Source of the DNA: Chitinophagaceae bacterium
GTDB taxonomy: Bacteria; Bacteroidota; Bacteroidia; Chitinophagales; Chitinophagaceae
NCBI GenBank assembly: GCA_017989935.1
Contig: JAGNOY010000044.1
Location: 1 to 10,303, forward strand
DNA length: 10,303 nucleotides
Direction of reading: 5' to 3'
A model generated the notes under the pieces. That model had not been told where the DNA came from and did not search any database. It was given only the letters and a program-made list of their open reading frames with translations. This document shows positions 1-5,278 of this stretch, piece by piece. Numbering within the stretch: position 1 is the stretch's first letter; each line of letters begins with the position of its first letter. A program made the translations under genes and the position numbers.

Positions 1-682
1 TGAAACCTTCAATATTGTTCACTACTTGTCCATTTTTATGATAAATAAGTAAAGGGATATTGGTAATTTTCATTTCATCAGCCAAAGACTTATTTACATC
101 TACATCAAGTGCGATAATTTTTATTTTACCCGCATATTCCTTTGCAATTTCATCTAAAATAGGTTTAAGTTTTTTACATGGACCACACCAACTCGCATTA
201 AAATCTACAAGCACAGGCACATCACCTTGAATTTGTTTTTCGTATTCTTCTTTAGTGATACCTTTCCATGAACTTTCATTCATGTTATTTTGAATTGGAT
301 AATCATCACCTTTCCACTGCATAATTCCACCTTTCATGTTATATACTTCTTTAAATTTAAGTTTAGTCATGACATCTAATGCGCCGCTGCTTCGTCCGCC
401 AGAAAGACAATAAATGAAGGTTGCTTTGTTTTTATCAAGTTGTTGGATTTTTTGTTCAAAATCTGCAGCGTTAAAATCAATATTGATTGCATTGGCCAAA
501 TGATCTTCACTAAATTCTCCAGGTGTACGTACATCAATTAATTGTATATCTTTCTTTTCTTGAAGTAGTTTATGATACTCAGCGGTGGTAAGAGTACTTG
601 CCTTATATTGAGATTGGGCAGCATTTGAACCGCATGCAAATAGGGTTACAGTAAGGATGGCTAGAATAAAATAGTTTTTCAT
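1..682 (-). CDS. Rhodanese-thioredoxin fusion lipoprotein (3' end cut by window edge)
   Basis: The reading frame is open from an ATG at 682 to the window edge: 227 codons are visible and the C-terminus is missing. Residues 1-17 form a lipoprotein signal peptide ending in a good lipobox (L-F-A-C17); the residues after Cys17 are not acidic, so a periplasm-facing anchor is likelier than surface export. Residues about 30-127 are a single rhodanese domain with the active loop C92-L-S-G-G-R97-S, matching the CxxGxRS form of active sulfurtransferases. Residues about 140-227 are a thioredoxin domain with the redox motif W165-C166-G-P-C169 and the cis-Pro in N-I-P210. Both catalytic sites look intact. 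The likely role is thiol or persulfide redox chemistry in the envelope; the substrate is unknown. It lies beyond the terminator of the FKBP operon, so it probably has its own promoter or depends on readthrough. Confidence 0.93.
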   Translation of the reverse strand, partial: MKNYFILAILTVTLFACGSNAAQSQYKASTLTTAEYHKLLQEKKDIQLIDVRTPGEFSEDHLANAINIDFNAADFEQKIQQLDKNKATFIYCLSGGRSSGALDVMTKLKFKEVYNMKGGIMQWKGDDYPIQNNMNESSWKGITKEEYEKQIQGDVPVLVDFNASWCGPCKKLKPILDEIAKEYAGKIKIIALDVDVNKSLADEMKITNIPLLIYHKNGQVVNNIEGF

Positions 683-686
683 GGTG

Positions 687-694
687 CAAAAATA
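687..694 (-). promoter_or_regulatory. Possible -7 promoter element for the rhodanese-thioredoxin gene
   Basis: Read on the minus strand the bases are TATTTTTG, an exact match to the Bacteroidota -7 element TAnnTTTG, ending four bases before the ATG at 682. Transcription from it would give an almost leaderless mRNA. No TTG -33 element is visible at the usual distance, and the element coincides with the T-tract of the terminator at 699-726, so the match could be chance. Confidence 0.25.
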
Positions 695-698
695 AAAG

Positions 699-726
699 AA
701 AGCCATAGGATTTACCCTATGGCTTT
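699..726 (-). terminator. Intrinsic terminator of the FKBP operon
   Basis: A perfect 11-base inverted repeat (699-709 with 716-726) encloses a 6-base loop. In the minus-strand transcript the hairpin is followed directly by a T-rich tract (CTTTTATTTTT, 698-688). It starts 28 bases past the stop of the last FKBP gene, so it ends the DHH-FKBP transcript. On the other strand the stem is not followed by a comparable T run, so it is directional. Confidence 0.85.
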
Positions 727-754
727 GTTAATGAAAGAAATTAATTCTTTATAC

Positions 755-1639
755 TTATTTTGCTCCTAAAACTGTCACATCAAAACGTAAGACGCTATTG
801 GCAGGCAAGCCTTTTGGATTTGCAGGATTTCCAGGCATGCTTCTTTCGCCATAGGCCAAAGTAGAAGGAATCAATAAGATAGCCTGAGTACCTGGATTCA
901 TTAATGAAATACCTTCTTCCCAGCCTTTAATTACCATACCACTACCTAATTTGAATTTAAATACTTCTTTATGTTGAAATGCTGGATCTTCATTAGAATC
1001 GAATTTAGTACCATCTAATAATTGGCCGGTATAATTCATACTTACTTCTTGACCAGCCGCTGCATTGGCGCCAGCACCAGGTTTTGTGATAATATAATAC
1101 AACCCTGAGGCAGTTTTTTGCGCTGTTAAACCATTTTTTTGAATGTATTCTTGAATGATTTTATCATCAATACCAACTTGCTTTGCTGCATTTTCTTGTG
1201 ATTGTTTTTCAAATTCATCTTTTGTTTGGATAGACACCATTTTTACCACAAATTTTACTTTGTCTCCACTCTTTCCAAATTTTGGTATTTGACCGCCTTT
1301 GAAAATTGAGTCTGCAGGAGCCATAAACACAGCGCTATCGCCTTCTGATAAAAAAGCCATTCCTTCCATCACATCACCATTGAAATTAGGTTTAGTAATT
1401 TGTGCAGGTACAGGTTCGTTGTTATTTTGCTTATATGAATCAAAAAGTGTTGAATCATTTAGTGTTGAACGGATATGTAATTTAACGATAGATCCAGGTA
1501 CAGCTTTCTTGTCACCTTTTTCATCTTTTACAATCATGTATTCTAATCCTGATTTAAGTTTTGTAAATCCTTTTGGTTTACAAGATGTGTATCCTACAGT
1601 AAGGATAAGAGCGGCCAAAGCCATTTTGTTCATATTCAT
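755..1639 (-). CDS. FKBP-type peptidyl-prolyl isomerase lipoprotein, two FKBP-like domains
   Basis: This encodes 294 residues from the chosen ATG. An in-frame ATG at 1669 would add 10 residues (MEQPFNNTQV), but the signal peptide proper begins at 1639 or 1633 (M-N-M-N-K then a hydrophobic core), and a small hairpin covers the upstream ATG, so I prefer 1639. The signal peptide ends in Y-T-S-C20, a relaxed lipobox, suggesting a lipoprotein. Residues about 31-140 are a degenerate FKBP-like domain that keeps F-D-S but has Val where the active-site Trp should be. A helical linker (about 141-175) leads to a canonical FKBP domain (about 178-294) with Tyr203, Phe213-Asp214, Val236-Ile237, Trp240, Tyr263 and Phe286, so prolyl isomerase activity is expected. 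It is last in the operon, before the terminator. Its substrates are unknown; GldI of gliding Flavobacteria is a known FKBP lipoprotein, but I see no basis for that name here. Confidence 0.93.
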   Translation of the reverse strand: MNMNKMALAALILTVGYTSCKPKGFTKLKSGLEYMIVKDEKGDKKAVPGSIVKLHIRSTLNDSTLFDSYKQNNNEPVPAQITKPNFNGDVMEGMAFLSEGDSAVFMAPADSIFKGGQIPKFGKSGDKVKFVVKMVSIQTKDEFEKQSQENAAKQVGIDDKIIQEYIQKNGLTAQKTASGLYYIITKPGAGANAAAGQEVSMNYTGQLLDGTKFDSNEDPAFQHKEVFKFKLGSGMVIKGWEEGISLMNPGTQAILLIPSTLAYGERSMPGNPANPKGLPANSVLRFDVTVLGAK

Positions 1640-1654
1640 AACTTGTGTATTGTT

Positions 1655-1671
1655 GAATGGTTGTTCCATTC
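1655..1671 (-). repeat. Small hairpin in the intergenic leader between two FKBP genes
   Basis: A perfect 6-base inverted repeat (GAATGG / CCATTC) encloses a 5-base loop, in the 61 bases between the stop at 1701 and the ATG at 1639. It has no T-tract, so it is not a terminator. In the RNA it would bury the upstream ATG at 1669, which favours starting at 1639 or 1633. An mRNA-processing or stabilising role is possible; a chance repeat of this size is also possible. Confidence 0.35.
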
Positions 1672-1700
1672 TTTGATTTAATTGAGTTTTATTTTAAAGG

Positions 1701-2984
1701 TTATTTGACTATTTCTAATAATTCTACGTCGAAAACAAGTATTTCATTGGCTTTAATGCCTGCACCAGGAGAATTGGGACCATAGGCTAATCCAGAAGGT
1801 ATGATTAGTTTACCTTTGCCACCTTCACCAAAGAATGGAATACCTTCTGTCCATCCTTTAATTACTCCACTTAATGGGAATGTAATCGGTTCACCTCTGT
1901 CATATGAAGAATCAAAAGTGGTGCCATCCATATGCATGCCTCTGTAATGAACTTTTACTTTGTCAGAAGCACTCGGATGATTTTGACTACCAGGTTTTTC
2001 AATTACATAGTACAAACCAGAGGCCGTTTTCTTAGCATTTAATTTATTCGTTTTTACATATTCTTGAATCAACCCCTCATCAATAGAAGGTTGATCACCA
2101 GATGGCGCAACTTCTGCCTTTGGCGCTTCAGGCTGAATGATGTCTAACAATTCAACGTCAAATACCAGTACTGAATTTGCTTTAATAGAAGATCCTGGAG
2201 GTGCATTTTTACCATATGCTAAACTAGATGGAATAATAAGTTTACCTTTTCCTCCAACTTCTAATAACGGAATACCTTCTGTCCAACCTTTTATTACACC
2301 TGACAACGGAAATTCAATTGGCTCACCGCGATCGTATGAAGAATCAAAAGTTGTTCCATCAAGTAAGGTACCTTTGTAATGCACTTTTACTTTGTCTGAG
2401 GCAACTGCATGTTTGCCATTTCCTTTTCTGTCGATGATATAATGAATTCCAGAAGCTGTTTTTTCTGTTTTGAATTTATTTTTCTTGTTAAAATCTTGAA
2501 TCAATTTTTCGTCGATCACATTTTGTTTTGTAGCAGCAGCTATAGCGTCCTTATCATGCTCTTCTTTGCTTTTTACCGAAAAAACTTTCACTTCATAAGT
2601 TACTTTGTCTGTTTCTTTTGCAAAGGGAGGAAGTGGAGAATCTTTAAATGCAACTTTGATAGGAAGTCTGAGTAAAGCTGAATCGCCTTCTGATAATAAA
2701 TTAAAACCTTCCATAAATGCACCCAAAAAATCTTTGGTTAATTGTTGATCGATTGGTTCGTTATTATTCATTTTATAAGAATCAAACATTGCAGAGTCGG
2801 CAATTTTTGTCTTGATATGCATAACAACATAACTTCCATCTTGAATGAATTTCTTACCAGGTGCATCTTTAAGCATAAGATACTCAAGACCTGAGGTTGT
2901 TTTATTGAATTTTAGATTTTGTGCCTCGGTAGTCATGAAGGCTGATGCCATCAAAAAGGCGATTGCTGGTTTTAAAATACGCAT
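1701..2984 (-). CDS. Three-domain FKBP-type peptidyl-prolyl isomerase, exported
   Basis: This encodes 427 residues. A Sec signal peptide (about 1-21, cleavage likely at T-E-A|Q22, no lipobox Cys) points to a soluble periplasmic protein. Three FKBP-fold units follow: a degenerate one (about 30-140; Phe90 replaces the active-site Trp) and two canonical ones at about 177-282 and 320-426. Active residues in the second unit are Tyr203, Phe213-Asp214, Phe225, Val230-Ile231, Trp234, Tyr257 and Phe275; in the third, Tyr347, Phe357-Asp358, Phe369, Val374-Ile375, Trp378, Tyr401 and Phe418. The two canonical units, each with its leading helix (I-D-E-x-L-I-Q), are a tandem internal duplication. A Pro/Glu/Ala-rich linker (about 283-300) joins them. 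It should be a multi-site prolyl isomerase or chaperone. It starts 8 bases after the stop of the FKBP gene at 2993 and is surely cotranscribed with it. Confidence 0.94.
   Translation of the reverse strand: MRILKPAIAFLMASAFMTTEAQNLKFNKTTSGLEYLMLKDAPGKKFIQDGSYVVMHIKTKIADSAMFDSYKMNNNEPIDQQLTKDFLGAFMEGFNLLSEGDSALLRLPIKVAFKDSPLPPFAKETDKVTYEVKVFSVKSKEEHDKDAIAAATKQNVIDEKLIQDFNKKNKFKTEKTASGIHYIIDRKGNGKHAVASDKVKVHYKGTLLDGTTFDSSYDRGEPIEFPLSGVIKGWTEGIPLLEVGGKGKLIIPSSLAYGKNAPPGSSIKANSVLVFDVELLDIIQPEAPKAEVAPSGDQPSIDEGLIQEYVKTNKLNAKKTASGLYYVIEKPGSQNHPSASDKVKVHYRGMHMDGTTFDSSYDRGEPITFPLSGVIKGWTEGIPFFGEGGKGKLIIPSGLAYGPNSPGAGIKANEILVFDVELLEIVK
1707..2084 (-). repeat. Internal FKBP duplication, copy 2 (residues 301-426 of the three-domain FKBP)
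   Basis: This is the downstream copy of a duplicated FKBP module. It aligns with 2139-2516 at a constant offset of 432 bases (144 codons) for most of its length, shifting to 143 codons near the end. A run of ten identical residues, T-T-F-D-S-S-Y-D-R-G, and V-I-K-G-W-T-E-G-I-P occur in both, and identity is also visible at the DNA level around the F-D-S-S codons. Confidence 0.8.
2139..2516 (-). repeat. Internal FKBP duplication, copy 1 (residues 157-282 of the three-domain FKBP)
   Basis: This is the upstream copy of the FKBP module that recurs at 1707-2084. It comprises the leading helix, the FKBP core with all active-site residues and the closing F-D-V-E-L-L strand. Divergence at synonymous and loop positions shows that the duplication is not recent. 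Confidence 0.8.
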
Positions 2985-2992
2985 AAGGTATA

Positions 2993-4060
2993 CTAGTTTT
3001 TAGGTTTAATATTTAAAAGTTGAACATCAAAAATTAGAATAGAATTGGCAGGAATGCCTTTTGGATTAGCTGCACTTCCTGGCGTGGCTTGAGCTCCATA
3101 AGCTAATCGAGAAGGGATATAAAACACAGCCTTAGACCCTTTTGGTAGTAAAGCTACACCTTCGTCCCAACCTTTAATTACACGACCTGCACCTAAGGGA
3201 AATTCAAATGGCGTTACATGATGGAAGCTTGTATCTTCATTGCTATCAAATTTAGTTCCATCAAGTAGTTTGCCTGTATAGTTCATACTTACTGTATCCC
3301 CGTTTTTTGGCAATTCTGCTTCTGTTTTTTCAATCAGTGTATAATACAATCCAGTAGCTGTTTTTAGGGGTGTTAGATTATTTTTTGTAAAATAATTTTT
3401 CAATTCCTTTTCTTGAGTAAGAATCAATTTAGCTTGTTCTTTTTCTTGCTTGGCCATCATTTCTTTCATTTGCTTTTGCATGGCAACTTGTTGCTCTTTT
3501 TGAACTTGTTCTTTTGTTTTTACTCCTACAAGCTTTATGAAATATTGAATCTTATCACCACTTTTAATAAAATCAGGGCGCTTATTTTTAGTGTTTTTAT
3601 AAATTGCATCAGCATCTACTAAGCAAACTATGCTATCTCCAGGGGTCATTAAATTAATAGCTTCAATGATATCGCCTTTAAACCCTGATTTGTTTACACT
3701 AAACTCAACTGGTTTGCCTTTATTACTTTGAAAAGAATTATAAATAAATCGGTTGTTTGAAATAGTAATCATGTTAAGTTTAACTACATCTCCTTCTTTG
3801 GGTGAAGGAGAGGTTTGCTTGTTTACAATGAAAACATATGAAAGGTTTGCATTTAATTTTGTATAATTTAATGGTTTAGGTGCTACCTGAGGTTGCATTG
3901 TTACAACAGGTTGAGCACCCTGTGCAGGTTTTGTTTGTATGATAGGCTTGCCTGTCTGAGGAGCTGGCTTAGGCTGAGGTTGTATGTTTAATTTTGTTTG
4001 TGCAAAACTCATAACTGAGATCGCACACAAAGAAAGGATTAAGCTAATTCTTGGTAACAT
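2993..4060 (-). CDS. FKBP-type peptidyl-prolyl isomerase with Pro/Gln-rich linker and charged helix, exported
   Basis: This encodes 355 residues. A Sec signal peptide (1-20, cleavage S-F-A|Q21) is followed by a low-complexity Pro/Gln/Lys-rich segment (about 24-64), a likely flexible tether. A degenerate FKBP-like domain (about 68-180) has Ile131 where the active-site Trp should be. Residues about 182-222 are a Lys/Glu/Gln/Met-rich stretch with strong helix or coiled-coil character. The canonical FKBP domain (about 235-352) has Tyr261, Phe271-Asp272, Phe286, Val294-Ile295, Trp298, Tyr321 and Phe344. It carries the same N-P-K-G-containing loop insertion as the lipoprotein FKBP at 755. The ATG lies 22 bases inside the end of the DHH gene, so translational coupling is likely. 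It should act as a periplasmic prolyl isomerase or chaperone; the substrate is unknown. Confidence 0.94.
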   Translation of the reverse strand: MLPRISLILSLCAISVMSFAQTKLNIQPQPKPAPQTGKPIIQTKPAQGAQPVVTMQPQVAPKPLNYTKLNANLSYVFIVNKQTSPSPKEGDVVKLNMITISNNRFIYNSFQSNKGKPVEFSVNKSGFKGDIIEAINLMTPGDSIVCLVDADAIYKNTKNKRPDFIKSGDKIQYFIKLVGVKTKEQVQKEQQVAMQKQMKEMMAKQEKEQAKLILTQEKELKNYFTKNNLTPLKTATGLYYTLIEKTEAELPKNGDTVSMNYTGKLLDGTKFDSNEDTSFHHVTPFEFPLGAGRVIKGWDEGVALLPKGSKAVFYIPSRLAYGAQATPGSAANPKGIPANSILIFDVQLLNIKPKN

Positions 4061-5064
4061 AATTCAATTTGATTTTTATTTTCTAGTAATGCGGATTTAA
4101 CTTGTTCAATAGTTTCTGAAAGAGCGCTTTCTGATTTACCACCTGAAGCATTTGCATGACCACCGCCATTAAAGTAAGTACGGGCAAATTCGTTTACATT
4201 TAAATTGCCTTTACTTCTAAAGGACATACGATTTTCATTTTCTCTTTGGCTGATAAAAGTAGAGAAAATAATATTCTTTATACTTAATGGATAGTTAACA
4301 ATTCCTTCGGTATCTCCAGTATTGATTTGAAAGCGATTCAATTCTTCCTTACTGATTGCTATAATGGCTGCGTGTAACTCAGGAAGTATAATCATTTTTT
4401 CGGCCAATACATAGCCTAAAAATCGCAGTCTATTTTCTTCATAGGTATCAAAAATGGCTTGATGAATTGGTGCGGTTTCAAGCCCTTTATTCATCAAATC
4501 TGCTACCATGGCATGACAGCTTGCGGTGGTGCTTGGAAATTTAAATGACCCAGTATCTGTCATTAATCCAGCATATAAACATTTGGCTATATCTAAATTG
4601 ATGAGTTGATTATCACCACTCTGGTTGATGAAATCAAAAACCATTTCGCAAGTACTGCTTTTTTTAGGGTTGCTATACCCATAATCAAATGATTCATCTG
4701 GAAGTAGGTGGTGGTCAAGCATTACCTTTATGCCTTTGAAAGATTCCAAGGTAGGTGCTAGGAATTTAGTTCTTGATAAATGATTGAAATCCAGGCAGAA
4801 AAGAAAGTCAGATTGTAGTAAGACTTCATTTACCCTAGTAGGGTTTCTGTCAAACGGAATCACTTCTTCTGATCCAGGCATCCATAAAATAAAATCAGGA
4901 ATTTCATTTGGCGTAACCACGAAAGTTTCATAGCCTTTTAACCTTAAATAATGGCTCAAGCCTAAGGCAGAACCTAAAGCATCTGCATCTGCATTAAAGT
5001 GAAATGTAATAGATATCTTTTTAGATTTGTCTAATAGGGGAATGAGTTCTTCGATGGGTTTCAT
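4039..5064 (-). CDS. DHH/DHHA1 phosphoesterase, NrnA-like (oligoribonuclease / pAp phosphatase)
   Basis: This encodes 341 residues, the usual NrnA length. The DHH domain has motif I H22-F-N-A-D26-A-D28 followed by G31-S32, motif II Asp92, the signature D117-H118-H119, and motif IV D170-T-G; these would bind two metal ions. The DHHA1 substrate-binding domain at the C-terminus has R-S at 283-284 and G300-G-G-H303 followed by A-N-A-S-G. Proteins of this type degrade nanoRNAs and dephosphorylate 3'-phosphoadenosine 5'-phosphate; related family members cleave cyclic dinucleotides such as c-di-AMP, so the exact substrate is not settled. There is no signal peptide, so it acts in the cytoplasm. It heads a unit with three exported FKBP genes and overlaps the first by 22 bases. 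A DHH gene beside an FKBP gene is, as I recall, a recurring arrangement in Bacteroidota. Confidence 0.93.
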   Translation of the reverse strand: MKPIEELIPLLDKSKKISITFHFNADADALGSALGLSHYLRLKGYETFVVTPNEIPDFILWMPGSEEVIPFDRNPTRVNEVLLQSDFLFCLDFNHLSRTKFLAPTLESFKGIKVMLDHHLLPDESFDYGYSNPKKSSTCEMVFDFINQSGDNQLINLDIAKCLYAGLMTDTGSFKFPSTTASCHAMVADLMNKGLETAPIHQAIFDTYEENRLRFLGYVLAEKMIILPELHAAIIAISKEELNRFQINTGDTEGIVNYPLSIKNIIFSTFISQRENENRMSFRSKGNLNVNEFARTYFNGGGHANASGGKSESALSETIEQVKSALLENKNQIELCYQELA

Positions 5065-5278
5065 GGGCGGGGCACAAAATTGATTGATAATAAAGGATTT
5101 TCAAAATATAAATTGATCTAAATTTAATAAATTGCCTACCGATTCACGCAAGGAACATCAATTTCGGGTGAATTATTCCAAATTTGTTTTATGGAATATT
5201 TAGCAGAAAAATATTTAAACTTTGAACTCGAAAAGGAAAATCTCATATTAATAATGTAATTTCATTTGCCCAAAAGCC
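5065..5278. other. Intergenic region between the vWA gene and the DHH operon
   Basis: This 214-base AT-rich gap is the longest non-coding stretch in the window. It holds the candidate DHH promoter (5075-5104) and an imperfect inverted repeat, 5171-5179 with 5193-5201 (one mismatch, 13-base loop), that lacks a T-tract and is not a convincing terminator for the vWA gene. A 22-codon plus-strand frame (5191-5259) lies here but has no support as a gene. Confidence 0.6.
5075..5104 (-). promoter_or_regulatory. Candidate promoter of the DHH-FKBP operon
   Basis: On the minus strand there is TTG (5104-5102), then 19 bases, then CAATTTTG (5082-5075), which matches the Bacteroidota -7 element TAnnTTTG at seven of eight positions with the standard spacing to the -33 TTG. 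The predicted start is near 5071, giving a leader of only about seven bases before the ATG at 5064. Confidence 0.4.

Noticed and set aside
1299..1676. Plus-strand open frame of 125 codons opposite the lipoprotein FKBP gene
   Set aside because: It is the antisense shadow of a strongly coding gene with intact FKBP residues; its protein has no recognisable domain.
2137..2675. Two plus-strand open frames opposite the three-domain FKBP gene
   Set aside because: They are antisense to conserved FKBP coding sequence, with biased composition and no domain; shadows.
3413..3622. Plus-strand frame rich in Phe and Leu that resembles a membrane peptide
   Set aside because: It is the complement of the Lys/Glu/Gln-rich helix of the 355-residue FKBP, which produces Phe/Leu codons on the other strand.
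755..4060. Naming one of the FKBP genes gldI
   Set aside because: GldI is an FKBP lipoprotein and the DHH context is suggestive, but lengths and domain layouts differ and no gliding gene is present in the window.
5171..5201. Imperfect inverted repeat as terminator of the vWA gene
   Set aside because: It has one mismatch, an AT-rich stem, a 13-base loop and no T-tract on the minus strand.
5191..5259. Plus-strand 22-codon frame starting with ATG in the 214-base gap
   Set aside because: It is very short, AT-rich, matches no family I recognise and has no clear promoter; a chance frame is the simplest reading.
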